From positions 372,001 through 436,000 of the forward strand of contig NZ_JASSUA010000001.1 of the NCBI RefSeq assembly GCF_030227115.1: a DNA stretch of 64,000 nucleotides. The letters run 5' to 3'. Positions 18,372-27,385 of this stretch are shown here, piece by piece. The first letter of the stretch is position 1, and every line of letters begins with the position of its first letter. The translations under genes and the position numbers were made by a program. Origin of the DNA: Marinobacter sp. SS13-12. Its GTDB lineage: Bacteria; Pseudomonadota; Gammaproteobacteria; Pseudomonadales; Oleiphilaceae. The notes beneath the pieces were generated by a model. It ran no database searches. It saw only the letters and a list, made by a program, of their open reading frames with translations, and was not told the DNA's origin.

Positions 18372-18418
18372 GCCGGACCATCGAGTCCCTTCGGGGATCA
18401 GATGCTCCGGCTTTTTTT
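18372..18418 (+). terminator. Leader terminator upstream of the nirB operon
   Basis: Long interrupted stem: GCCGGA with TCCGGC, CATC with GATG, and TCCC with GGGA, capped by a TTCG tetraloop and followed by seven T. It ends 18 bp before the first gene of the operon. Confidence 0.85.
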
Positions 18419-18436
18419 GTTTGGGCAGAGAAGGGG

Positions 18437-19675
18437 ATGACGATCGTGAGAGCAGCAACAGGACAGACTCTCGTTATCTGCGGGCACGGCATGGTGGCCC
18501 AGCGTCTGCTCGAAAAGCTGGTTGAGCAGCCGCAGAACCCTTTCGAGCAGATCGTGGTGTTTAACGGTGAAGCAACGCCGGCCTACAACCGCATCCAGCT
18601 TTCGGCCGTACTGGCGGGCGATGCCAGTGAGGACAGCCTGCAACTGCAGCAACCCGATTGGTACCGGAAGCACAATATTGAGGTGCACCAGGGCGATCCG
18701 GTTATTGCCATCAACCGCGCGAAGAAAACCGTCAGCACCGAGAGCGGGGTGGTTCAGCCGTACTCCCGCCTGGTTCTGGCCACCGGTTCCCGCCCGGCCA
18801 GCCTGGGCCTGGAGGGCGAGCACCTGGAAGGCGTGATGGGCTTCCGGGACCTGCAGGACACCCGCCAGCTCATCAGCATCAGCCAGCGCCAGCGCCGGGC
18901 TGTGGTCATCGGTGGCGGATTCCTGGGCCTGGAGGCCGCCGAGGGGCTTCGAAGCCGCGGCATGGCGGTCACGGTTCTGCACCGCAGCAGCCACCTGCTG
19001 AACCGGCAACTGGATCGCGCCAGCGGGGCGCTGCTGGAAGATGCCCTGACTGACCGCGGACTGTCGGTTCGCACCAACACCTGCCCCGTGGCCCTGCTTG
19101 GCCGCAATCTGGTGCGCGCGGTGCAACTGGATGACGAAACCCTGATAAGCACCGACCTGGTGGTGACAGCAGCCGGTATCACCCCGAACGCAGAACTGGC
19201 CCGGGGGGCCGGCCTGGACTGCGACAGGGCCATCCGGGTGAACGCGCAACTGCAAACCAGTGATCCCCACATCCATGCGCTGGGCGAATGCTGCCAGGTC
19301 GAAAGCCAGACCTTTGGACTGGTAGAGCCAGGCTATCAACAGGCGGAAGTGCTGGCCCAGGTGTTGTGCGATCCGGACAGCCAGGCTGCCTTTGAGCCAT
19401 CCATTATTGCCACACGCCTGAAAATCAGCGGCATTCCCATTTTTTCCTGCGGCCAGACTGAAGCGGACGCGGATACCGAATCCGTGGTCTGGCAGGACTA
19501 TGAAACCAATCGTTACTGCCGGCTGCTGGTTCGCAACCAGCGCCTGACTGGCGCCGTGCTGTTCGGCGAAACCAGCGACGGCCCCTGGTACAGCGAACGT
19601 ATTCAACAGGCCGATGACATCAGCCCTTACCGGGCCCATCTGGCCTTTGGCAAGCACTACTGCGAAGCCGCGTAA
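18437..19675 (+). CDS. FAD-dependent reductase partner of assimilatory nitrate/nitrite reductase
   Basis: 412 residues resembling the N-terminal FAD/NAD(P)H half of NirB. An FAD-binding segment (LVICGHGMVAQRLLEKL, about 11-27) is followed by ATGSRP, an NAD(P)H-binding glycine motif VVIGGGFLGLEAAE, and TAAGITPNAELA. It lacks the [2Fe-2S] and siroheme domains of NirB. It is most likely the electron-transfer subunit that feeds NasA, equivalent to Klebsiella NasC. It precedes nirB by 29 bp in one operon behind a sigma-54 promoter and leader terminator. Confidence 0.82.
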   Translation: MTIVRAATGQTLVICGHGMVAQRLLEKLVEQPQNPFEQIVVFNGEATPAYNRIQLSAVLAGDASEDSLQLQQPDWYRKHNIEVHQGDPVIAINRAKKTVSTESGVVQPYSRLVLATGSRPASLGLEGEHLEGVMGFRDLQDTRQLISISQRQRRAVVIGGGFLGLEAAEGLRSRGMAVTVLHRSSHLLNRQLDRASGALLEDALTDRGLSVRTNTCPVALLGRNLVRAVQLDDETLISTDLVVTAAGITPNAELARGAGLDCDRAIRVNAQLQTSDPHIHALGECCQVESQTFGLVEPGYQQAEVLAQVLCDPDSQAAFEPSIIATRLKISGIPIFSCGQTEADADTESVVWQDYETNRYCRLLVRNQRLTGAVLFGETSDGPWYSERIQQADDISPYRAHLAFGKHYCEAA

Positions 19676-19704
19676 GGCGGCCGGGAACAGAGAGAGGAAT
19701 TACC

Positions 19705-22218
19705 ATGAGCAAAAAAACCCTGATCGTGATTGGCAACGGCATGGTCGGCCACCATTTCCTGGAGCAACTGGTGGCAACGCCCGCTGCAGCGGACTTCGAC
19801 ATCAAGGTATTTGGCGAAGAGAAGCTGCTGGCGTATGACCGGGTTCACCTGTCCGAATATTTCGGCGGTTCCACCCACGCCGACCTGGCCATGGGCACCG
19901 CCGACTGGTACGCGGAAAACAATATCGACCTGCGCCTGGGCGAACAAGTCACCGGCATCGACCGCGACAACCAGACCATCACCACACCGATGGGCGAGTA
20001 CAGCTACGACGAACTGGTGCTGGCCACCGGCTCCTACCCGTTTGTCCCCCCGATCAAGGGCAACGAGCACCCCCACTGCCTGGTGTACCGAACCCTGGAA
20101 GACCTGGACAGCATCCGCGCCAGCGCTGACGGCGCGAAAACCGGCGTTGTGGTGGGTGGCGGCCTGCTGGGTCTGGAGGCGGCCAATGCCCTCAAGACTC
20201 TGGGGCTGGATGCCCACGTGGTGGAATTTGCACCCCGCCTGATGCCGGTGCAGCTCGACAGCGATGGCGGCGCCCTGCTCAAGCACAAGATCGAGGAACT
20301 GGGGGTGCAGGTGCACACCGAGAAAGCCACCACCGAGATCATCGAAGGCGAAGACGCCCGCCTGCGGATGAACTTCAGTGACGACTCTCACCTGGAAACC
20401 GATCTGATCGTTTTCTCCGCCGGCATCCGGCCCCAGGATGCCCTGGCCCGCAGTAGTGACCTGGCCATGGGCGAGCGCGGCGGCATTGTCATCAACGACC
20501 AGTGCACCACCTCGGACCCGCACATCCACGCCATTGGTGAATGCGCCCTGTGGAGTGAGAAGATTTTTGGCCTGGTGGCCCCCGGCTACACCATGGCCCG
20601 CACCCTGGCCTCCGTGCTCAACGGTGACGAGGAAGCGGCCTTCACCGGCGCCGACATGAGTACCAAACTCAAGTTGCTGGGTGTGGATGTGGGCTCCATC
20701 GGCGATGCCCACGCCCAGACCCCGGGTTCCCGCAACATCCGTTTCAACGATGAGCAGGCCGGCCACTACCGCCGCATGGTGATCAGTGAAGACGGCAAGA
20801 CCCTCCTGGGTGCCATCCTGGTGGGCGACAACAGCCACTACGACACTCTGCTGCAATACGCCCTTAACGGCATTGAACTGCCGGAACAGCCGGAAACCCT
20901 GATCGTGCCGGAAAGCCAGGGCGGTGCTCCGGCCCTGGGCCCCGATGCGCTGCCGGAAACGGCCTCGATCTGCTCCTGCCACAACGTCTCCAAGGGCGAT
21001 ATCTGCGGCGTGATCGATGCCGGCTGCAGCGACCTGGGTTCGGTCAAGGCCGAAACCAAGGCCAGCACCGGCTGCGGCGGTTGTGCCGCGTTACTGAAGA
21101 ACGTGGTGGATAACGAACTGGAAAAACGCGGCGTGGAAGTCAGCAAGGACATCTGCGAGCACTTCCCGTACAGCCGCCAGGACCTGTTCAACATCGTCAA
21201 GGTCAACGGCATCCGCACCTTCCGTACGCTGATCCGCGAACACGGCAAGGGTCACGGCTGCGACATCTGCAAGCCGGCGGTGGGCTCCATTCTCGCCACC
21301 TGCTGGAACGAACACATTCTGGCCACCGACCACGTACCCCTGCAGGACACCAACGACACCTTCATGGCCAACATGCAGAAGAACGGCACCTATTCCATCG
21401 TGCCGCGCATTCCCGGTGGCGAAATCACCCCGGACAAGCTGATCGTGCTGGGCGAGGTGGCCAAGGAATACAACCTGTACACCAAGATCACCGGCGGCCA
21501 GCGGGTGGACCTGTTCGGCGCCACCCTGAGCGAGCTTCCCGAAATCTGGGAGAAACTCATCGCCGCCGGCTTCGAAACCGGCCACGCCTACGGCAAGTCC
21601 CTGCGCACGGTGAAGTCCTGCGTCGGCAACACCTGGTGCCGCTACGGCGTACAGGACAGCGTGGGCATGGCGATCACCCTGGAGAACCGCTACAAGGGCC
21701 TGCGAGCGCCCCACAAGGTAAAAATGGCGGTGTCCGGCTGCACCCGTGAATGCGCGGAAGCCCAGAGCAAGGACTTCGGCGTGATTGCCACGGAAAACGG
21801 CTGGAACCTGTATGTCTGCGGCAACGGTGGCATGCGCCCGCGCCATGGCGACCTGTTCGCCACCGATCTGTCGGACGAGGAACTGATCCGCACCATTGAC
21901 CGGGTGGTGATGTTCTACGTACGCACGGCGGACCGCCTGCAGCGCACCAGTGTGTGGATGGAAAACCTGGAAGGGGGTCTGGACTATCTGAAGCAGGTGG
22001 TTCTGGAGGACAGCCTGGGCATCTGTGACGAGCTGGAGCAGCACATGGCGGATCTGGTGGACACCTATCAGTGCGAGTGGAAGACGGCCGTTGAGGATCC
22101 TGAGAAGAGGAAGCGGTTCCGGGAGTTTGTTAACGCTCCGGAGAAGAAGGATCCGGTTCAGGAGTGGACCACCGAGAGGGATCAGCGTCGGCCTCTGCTT
22201 GAGGGGGAGCCTGCTTAA
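19705..22218 (+). CDS. nirB: Assimilatory nitrite reductase large subunit
   Basis: Reduces nitrite to ammonium with NAD(P)H in the cytoplasm. 837 residues: FAD/NAD(P)H domain (about 1-400, with GNGMVGHHFLE and VVVGGGLLGLEAAN), BFD-like [2Fe-2S] domain (about 425-480, CSCHNVSKG then CGGC), ferredoxin-like half domain, and the siroheme/[4Fe-4S] domain with Cys639, Cys645, Cys679 and Cys683. The length is normal for NirB. Its FAD portion is clearly related to the protein encoded just upstream. The small subunit gene nirD follows after 199 bp that contain a long inverted repeat. Confidence 0.95.
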   Translation: MSKKTLIVIGNGMVGHHFLEQLVATPAAADFDIKVFGEEKLLAYDRVHLSEYFGGSTHADLAMGTADWYAENNIDLRLGEQVTGIDRDNQTITTPMGEYSYDELVLATGSYPFVPPIKGNEHPHCLVYRTLEDLDSIRASADGAKTGVVVGGGLLGLEAANALKTLGLDAHVVEFAPRLMPVQLDSDGGALLKHKIEELGVQVHTEKATTEIIEGEDARLRMNFSDDSHLETDLIVFSAGIRPQDALARSSDLAMGERGGIVINDQCTTSDPHIHAIGECALWSEKIFGLVAPGYTMARTLASVLNGDEEAAFTGADMSTKLKLLGVDVGSIGDAHAQTPGSRNIRFNDEQAGHYRRMVISEDGKTLLGAILVGDNSHYDTLLQYALNGIELPEQPETLIVPESQGGAPALGPDALPETASICSCHNVSKGDICGVIDAGCSDLGSVKAETKASTGCGGCAALLKNVVDNELEKRGVEVSKDICEHFPYSRQDLFNIVKVNGIRTFRTLIREHGKGHGCDICKPAVGSILATCWNEHILATDHVPLQDTNDTFMANMQKNGTYSIVPRIPGGEITPDKLIVLGEVAKEYNLYTKITGGQRVDLFGATLSELPEIWEKLIAAGFETGHAYGKSLRTVKSCVGNTWCRYGVQDSVGMAITLENRYKGLRAPHKVKMAVSGCTRECAEAQSKDFGVIATENGWNLYVCGNGGMRPRHGDLFATDLSDEELIRTIDRVVMFYVRTADRLQRTSVWMENLEGGLDYLKQVVLEDSLGICDELEQHMADLVDTYQCEWKTAVEDPEKRKRFREFVNAPEKKDPVQEWTTERDQRRPLLEGEPA

Positions 22219-22242
22219 GACTTAGAGCTCGGGGTGGAGCGC

Positions 22243-22325
22243 GGGGGTGCGTTGTATTTTTCCTTGGGAAAAGAACTCGCTTCGCTCAGACACCTTTTCC
22301 TGGCGGAAAAATACAACGCACCCCC
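22243..22325. repeat. Long inverted repeat, shared-core family, copy A
   Basis: 21-bp perfect arms (22243-22263 and 22305-22325; left arm begins GGGGGTGCGTTG). Inside are a shorter stem (GGAAAAG/CTTTTCC) and the family core in reverse orientation at about 22273-22294. On the minus strand the core reads GTGTCTGAGCGAAGCGAGTT. It lies between nirB and nirD within the operon. Confidence 0.95.
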
Positions 22326-22417
22326 ACACTCATCGGGTCACGAGTTATCGCTGCTCGCAGACTCGAACGGGCCCAAGCCAACATTTTGAGTAAACCGTAT
22401 TGAAATTGGAGAATGTT

Positions 22418-22786
22418 ATGAAAGCACGCACTTCCTGGGATGTTGTTTGTACCGTTGAGGACCTTGTGCCGGAGTCCGGTGTGGCGGTCTGGACCGAGGA
22501 TGGGCCGGTGGCGGTGTTTTACTTGCCGCATCGGTTGCCGGCGTTGTTTGCCATCAGCCATACCGATCCGTTTACCGGCAAGAATTTGCTGGCGCGGGGT
22601 ATTACCGGCGACCTGAAAGGACAGCCGGTGGTGGCTTCACCACTTTACAAACAGCACTTCAACCTGCAGACCGGTCAATGCCTGGAAGATGAGGAGGTAG
22701 CCGTTAAAACCTACCCGGTCCTGCTGGATGGCACCAACGTCCGGGTAGAAATCCCGGCAGCGAACAAAGAATCAGTCGCAGCGTAA
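22418..22786 (+). CDS. nirD: Nitrite reductase small subunit
   Basis: 122 residues of the Rieske-fold NirD family, the small partner of NirB. The N-terminal WDVVCTVEDLVPESGVAVW and the SPLYKQHFNLQTGQCLEDE segment are typical. As usual for NirD, the Rieske Cys/His cluster ligands are absent. The ATG at 22418, with GGAGA about five bases upstream, is the start; an in-frame TTG at 22400 is less likely. Inverted repeats of the same family lie on both sides of the gene. It is convergent with the RND efflux genes. Confidence 0.9.
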   Translation: MKARTSWDVVCTVEDLVPESGVAVWTEDGPVAVFYLPHRLPALFAISHTDPFTGKNLLARGITGDLKGQPVVASPLYKQHFNLQTGQCLEDEEVAVKTYPVLLDGTNVRVEIPAANKESVAA

Positions 22787-22841
22787 CCGTTCATCACCAT
22801 GTCCTGAAAGCGGCCCGGCACAATGCCCGAAAAGCCGATTT

Positions 22842-22926
22842 GGGGGTGGGGGTATTTTTTCTGCCAGGGAAAAGGTGTCTGAGCGCAGCGAGTTCTTTTC
22901 CCCAAAGAAAAAATACCCCCACCCCC
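22842..22926. repeat. Long inverted repeat, shared-core family, copy B
   Basis: 21-bp perfect arms (22842-22862 and 22906-22926; left arm GGGGGTGGGGGTATTTTTTC plus T), an inner stem (GGGAAAAG/CTTTTCCC), and the core on the plus strand at 22874-22895 with a single variant base (GCA for GAA). It lies between the convergent ends of nirD and the RND permease gene. Confidence 0.95.
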
Positions 22927-22943
22927 GAAGCGGCGACTCCCCT

Positions 22944-25900
22944 TTACCGAACGGGCCGCTTGGCACGCCACCCGAGGACAAACACCGTAAGCGCCGGCAA
23001 GAAGGTAACAGTCACCGTAGCCGCACCAGCCAGACCGAACAGCACGATGGCACCCACGCCGCGGTATAACTCGGTGCCTTCGCCCGGCAGGAAGACCAGC
23101 GGGGACAGGCCGCAGATGGTGGTCAGGGTGGTCATGGCGATGGGTCTCAGGCGGGTTTCCACGGCGCCGATGACTGCATCCACCACCGACACGTCCTTGT
23201 GCCGCAGATTCTGCCTTGCCTGTTCCACCACCAGGATCGGGTTGTTGACCACCGTTCCCATCAAAATCAGAAAGCCCAGCATGGTGATCATGTCGAAGGG
23301 CTGGCTCAGAGGCAGCAGGCCGATTTTTGGCAACAGACCGCCCACCAGGTTCATCAGCGCCAGGCCGACGATGCCGCCAGCAATGCCCAGGGGAATGGCC
23401 GTCAGGATCAGCAGCGGGAAGCCCCAGTGGGCGAAGATGGCCACCAGCAGCAGGTACACGATCACCACCGCAATCATGAAATTGCCACTCAGGGCATCAC
23501 GGGTGGCGTTGAGCTGGTCGCTGGCGCCGGAGATGTCTATGGACACACCGGTTGGCAACTCGCCGCTGTCGCGCATGGCACCCAGAAGTTCTGTCCGCAC
23601 CCGTTCAACCCCGGCCTCCAGCGGCACATCATCCGGCGGGATGACGTTGAGGGTCACGGTACGGCGGCCATCCAGCCGGCGCACAGTGCTGGTGTCCACG
23701 GTTTCCTCGATGGTCGCCAGGCTCGACAACGGCAGGGTGGCGCCCTGGGGCGTGTGCACCATCACATCCGGCAGCTCGTCCAGGCTCGGGTTCCTGCCCT
23801 CGCTGCCATAAATGTAAATGTCGATCTTGTCGTCATCCAGGAAGAAGTCGTCGACATAGGATCCCTCCGTCAGCGACGCTACGGTGAAACCGATGGCCTC
23901 GGTGCCAAGGCCCAGTTCTGCGGCCCGGTCCCAGTCTGGCCGCACCTGGATCAACGGCTGGGCCAGGGAAAGGGTGACGGGCTGGGTCTGGATGCGGGGG
24001 TTGTCGAAAATCTCCCGGGCGCGGCCGTATGCGGTGTTGGCCACTTCGTAGATGGATACCAGGTCAGGCCCGGAGATATCCAGGTTAATGCTGCGGGTAC
24101 CGCCGTCGTTGCTGGAGATAATGGAGCCCTTGGCGGCAAAAGCCCGCATTCCCGGAAACTGCTCGTAGAAACCGGTGATCTGGTCCATCAGCACTTCGAT
24201 GTGTCGGGCGTTAACCGTTTCCGCGATGATCCGCACGTTGGTGGGGCTCACCTGCATGTTCAGATAGGCCAGGGGCGGTATCGGGGTGTCGCCGCGTTCA
24301 TAGGCTTCCGGGTCTGCCTGCACATGGGGCAGGAAGTGGTCTTCCACCTGTTTGGCGATGCTCTCCATCTCGGCCAGGTTGTAACCCGGCGGGGCATTCA
24401 TGGAGGCAAAGGTTTTTGGCTCTTCGCCTTCAGGCAGGTATTCAGCCGGCGGGGTGAGGAACAGGATGATCCAGGTACTCAGCGCAATGGTGCCCAGAAT
24501 AACCACGGCGCGCCTGAACGGCCCGCTGACCATCCGCCGCACGGCACCCACGATGGCGCCAGCCCATCCGCCAGATACCGTATTGCCGAACTGGTCGGTG
24601 TCGGTTTCACTGATGCCAAAATCAAGCCGTGCACTCAGCATCGGAATGACGGTGACGGCCACCAGCATCGACGCGAAAATGGCTGAGGAAATGGCAATCG
24701 CCACGTCGGAATACAGCTGCCCGGCTTCCTCCTCGATAAACAGGATCGGCAGAAACACCAGGATGGTGGTCATGGTGGAGGCGAGCACGGCCGGCCAGAC
24801 CTCCTGCACGCCTTTCAGCGCCGACTCGAACTTGTCCAGCCCCAGGCGACGATGCCGCTCGATGTTCTCCAGCACCACGATACTGTTATCCACCGTCATG
24901 CCAATGGCAAAGGCAACGCCGGCCAGGGAAATCACGTTGATGGTACGGCCGGTGATCATCAGACCGAGGAACGCCGCGATGGCACACAAAGGAATACCCA
25001 CCACGCCCACAAAGGTTGCCCTGGATGAACGCAAGAACAGGAACATCACCAGGGTGGCAAACACGGCACCGATGCCCAGGTTGGTCCAGACATTGGCAAC
25101 TGACGCTTCCACATAGCGGGCATCGTCGGCGGTCAGGGCCAGCCGCATTCCTTCCGGCTCCAGCACTTCCCGGTTGATGTTCTCCACCTCCTCCATCATC
25201 GCCCACTTGATATCGATGACGTTGGAGCCGCTCTCCCGCCGCACCTGCAGGCCCAAGACCCTCTGGCCGTTGATGTACGACAGCTCTCGGATGCGGGAAT
25301 GATCCTGTCGCACGCTCGCCACCTCAGACAGCCGGACCACACTGTCTCCGGTACGGGAGACGACCAGAGCACGCAGCTCCTCGATGTCGCGGAATCGCCC
25401 GACGGTACGCAGCAGGTAGCGGCGTTTGCCGGCATCCACTTCACCCCCTGACACGTCCTGGTTGCGGCTGGTGATGGCATCCCGCAGGTCCAGCAGGCTA
25501 AGGCCACGCTGAGCCAGCTTTGCTTCATCCACGGTGATCTGCATCTGCCGGTCGGCGCCGCCACCCACGGACACTTCGGAAACCCCGCGCACGCTTTCCA
25601 TGCGGGGGCGGACACGGTCCTCCACAAAATCGCGCATCAGGTCAATATCCAGCTCCCGGGGATTGCCCGGCAAGGTGGAAACCCGGAAATACATGAAGGC
25701 ATTGGAGGAGAACGAAGCCGCCACAATACGCGGCTCGTCGACGTTGGTGGGGTAGTTGGAAACCTGGCTGAGGGCGTTGTTCACCTGGATCAGGGTCTCG
25801 GTAATATCAACACCGAAGGGAAACTCCAGCTCGATTTCAGCGGCGCCGCTGGAAGCAGAGGATGCCATCTCGCTGAGATTCGGTACGTTGCGGAGATACC

Positions 25901-26099
25901 GCTCCTGCTCAATCAGGATTTCCTTCTCGATGTCCTGAGGTGTTGCCCCCGGCCACTGGGTTTCCACGGTGACCGTGCGGGTTTCCAGGTCCGGAATCAT
26001 CTGCACCGGAATGCGCAATGCCGCTGCAGCACCGATAACCGCAATAATCAGCGTGACCACGGTCACCAGGGTGCCGTGGCGAATGACTCCGGCAAACAT
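22944..26099 (-). CDS. RND efflux pump permease subunit
   Basis: Inner-membrane proton-driven pump of the resistance-nodulation-division superfamily, 1051 residues. TM helix 1 is at about 10-28, with large periplasmic porter domains at about 30-330 and 550-860. Two blocks of TM helices (about 335-540 and 860-1040) contain GVAFAIGMTVDNSIVVLENI, the helix-4 proton-relay region. The sequence is closest to the AcrB/MexF-like multidrug branch with some features of marine RND pumps. It overlaps the adaptor gene by one base (TGATG), so the two are cotranslated. No outer-membrane TolC partner is adjacent. Confidence 0.9.
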   Translation of the reverse strand: MFAGVIRHGTLVTVVTLIIAVIGAAAALRIPVQMIPDLETRTVTVETQWPGATPQDIEKEILIEQERYLRNVPNLSEMASSASSGAAEIELEFPFGVDITETLIQVNNALSQVSNYPTNVDEPRIVAASFSSNAFMYFRVSTLPGNPRELDIDLMRDFVEDRVRPRMESVRGVSEVSVGGGADRQMQITVDEAKLAQRGLSLLDLRDAITSRNQDVSGGEVDAGKRRYLLRTVGRFRDIEELRALVVSRTGDSVVRLSEVASVRQDHSRIRELSYINGQRVLGLQVRRESGSNVIDIKWAMMEEVENINREVLEPEGMRLALTADDARYVEASVANVWTNLGIGAVFATLVMFLFLRSSRATFVGVVGIPLCAIAAFLGLMITGRTINVISLAGVAFAIGMTVDNSIVVLENIERHRRLGLDKFESALKGVQEVWPAVLASTMTTILVFLPILFIEEEAGQLYSDVAIAISSAIFASMLVAVTVIPMLSARLDFGISETDTDQFGNTVSGGWAGAIVGAVRRMVSGPFRRAVVILGTIALSTWIILFLTPPAEYLPEGEEPKTFASMNAPPGYNLAEMESIAKQVEDHFLPHVQADPEAYERGDTPIPPLAYLNMQVSPTNVRIIAETVNARHIEVLMDQITGFYEQFPGMRAFAAKGSIISSNDGGTRSINLDISGPDLVSIYEVANTAYGRAREIFDNPRIQTQPVTLSLAQPLIQVRPDWDRAAELGLGTEAIGFTVASLTEGSYVDDFFLDDDKIDIYIYGSEGRNPSLDELPDVMVHTPQGATLPLSSLATIEETVDTSTVRRLDGRRTVTLNVIPPDDVPLEAGVERVRTELLGAMRDSGELPTGVSIDISGASDQLNATRDALSGNFMIAVVIVYLLLVAIFAHWGFPLLILTAIPLGIAGGIVGLALMNLVGGLLPKIGLLPLSQPFDMITMLGFLILMGTVVNNPILVVEQARQNLRHKDVSVVDAVIGAVETRLRPIAMTTLTTICGLSPLVFLPGEGTELYRGVGAIVLFGLAGAATVTVTFLPALTVFVLGWRAKRPVR

Positions 26100-27181
26100 C
26101 AGCGCGATCCCCGCTCTGCCAGCCGCACCCTGGCGCCATCCTCCAGGGATTCGTTGCCGCGGATCACCACCCGCTCGTCGCCATCGAGACCACTGAGAAT
26201 CTCCATGCGGTTATCGAAGCTGGCGCCCACTTCCACCCGTTTTTCACGCACTTCGTAGAGATCTTCATCTGCCGGATCGGCGATCCACACTGTGACGCGG
26301 CCGTCGGGATAGCGGTTAATGGCATCCCGGGAAACGGTTAGTCCCTGCTCACCCGTGGACACCCTTAATGTTGCCTGTACTGCCATGCCGGGCAGTACCT
26401 TCAGCGCTTCCGGCCCGGTGGCCCGCAGCAGGAACGTTCTGGCCCGGGTATCGCTGACCGGCACCAGGGATTCGATGGTGACCGGAACCGGTTTCTGGTC
26501 CACACCTTTGGCCTGAACCAGCAGTTCGGAAGCGTCAGTGATGCGCTGGTAGTAATCCTGGGGTACCCGAAAATCCAGCCTGAGGTTGGTGATATCCACC
26601 AGGGTCAGCAACTCGTCACCAGGCGTCACCCACTCTCCCAGGTCACTGGCACGGTTGCTGACAACGCCATCGAACGGCGCTTCAATGCGATGACGGTCCA
26701 GCACAACCTGGCGCCGCTTTTCTTCGGCACGCAAACGGGCAAGGGCGGCCTCCGTGGCGGCAACCTCGCTCTCGCGGGCGCTGACTTCTGTCGCCGCAAT
26801 ATTACGGCCTGCCCCCACCGAACGGGCTTCGGCCAGCCGGCGTTGCGCCTCCTCCAGCCGGACACGGGCTTCTGACGCCTCCGCACGGGCGCTTTCGAGC
26901 TCGAACTCTGCCTGCTCATCGTCCAGACTCATCAACAGATCGCCCCGGGCAACCCTGCCCCCGGTTTCGACCCGCACACCGTCAACAAGCCCTGCCACCG
27001 CCGTGGACAGCCGGGAGGTACGCAGGGCATTGACGGTACCGTTCAGGCTGACTTCGCTGATGATATCGGATGTTTCAACCTGCTCCAGTTCAACCCCGGG
27101 GCGATCCTGCGCCTGGACCTGCGATAGCGCAAAACACCACAATCCGGCCAGAAAGCCCAGTCGCATGACGAGTGGTTTCAC
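26099..27181 (-). CDS. RND efflux periplasmic adaptor (membrane fusion protein)
   Basis: 360 residues linking the RND pump to an outer-membrane channel. A signal peptide (about 1-24, ending VQA) is followed by the first lipoyl half, a coiled-coil hairpin (about 85-150, rich in Ala/Glu/Arg heptads), the second lipoyl half (HRIEAPFDGVVSNRASDLGEWV), a beta-barrel, and a membrane-proximal domain. It is the first gene of a two-gene operon with the permease. It diverges from the wax ester synthase gene, about 200 bp away. The substrate cannot be told. Confidence 0.9.
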   Translation of the reverse strand: MKPLVMRLGFLAGLWCFALSQVQAQDRPGVELEQVETSDIISEVSLNGTVNALRTSRLSTAVAGLVDGVRVETGGRVARGDLLMSLDDEQAEFELESARAEASEARVRLEEAQRRLAEARSVGAGRNIAATEVSARESEVAATEAALARLRAEEKRRQVVLDRHRIEAPFDGVVSNRASDLGEWVTPGDELLTLVDITNLRLDFRVPQDYYQRITDASELLVQAKGVDQKPVPVTIESLVPVSDTRARTFLLRATGPEALKVLPGMAVQATLRVSTGEQGLTVSRDAINRYPDGRVTVWIADPADEDLYEVREKRVEVGASFDNRMEILSGLDGDERVVIRGNESLEDGARVRLAERGSR

Positions 27182-27385
27182 TGAATGTCCCCTTTTGTCC
27201 TGCGCTGCTGCCGCGCTGAATTCTGTCTCTTGAAGCCACCATGAACCTACGTCGTGAAATCCCGGGCAGACCTGTCAAAGTCGGAGTTTCAGGCCTGTTC
27301 GGCCAGCAACCGGTACTTCCACCGACTCCTAAATGCTGCAACACTGTCTGCCAGACAACAACCAGAACAATGCGAGATTCATACC

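Noticed and set aside
19657..20982. Long open frame on the minus strand across nirB (and similar long antisense frames at 13114-14187, 14747-16099, 18398-19657, 23199-24686, 44255-45796 and 45672-46895).
   Set aside because: All lie opposite well-supported genes in GC-rich DNA; their translations show no family features or sensible starts.
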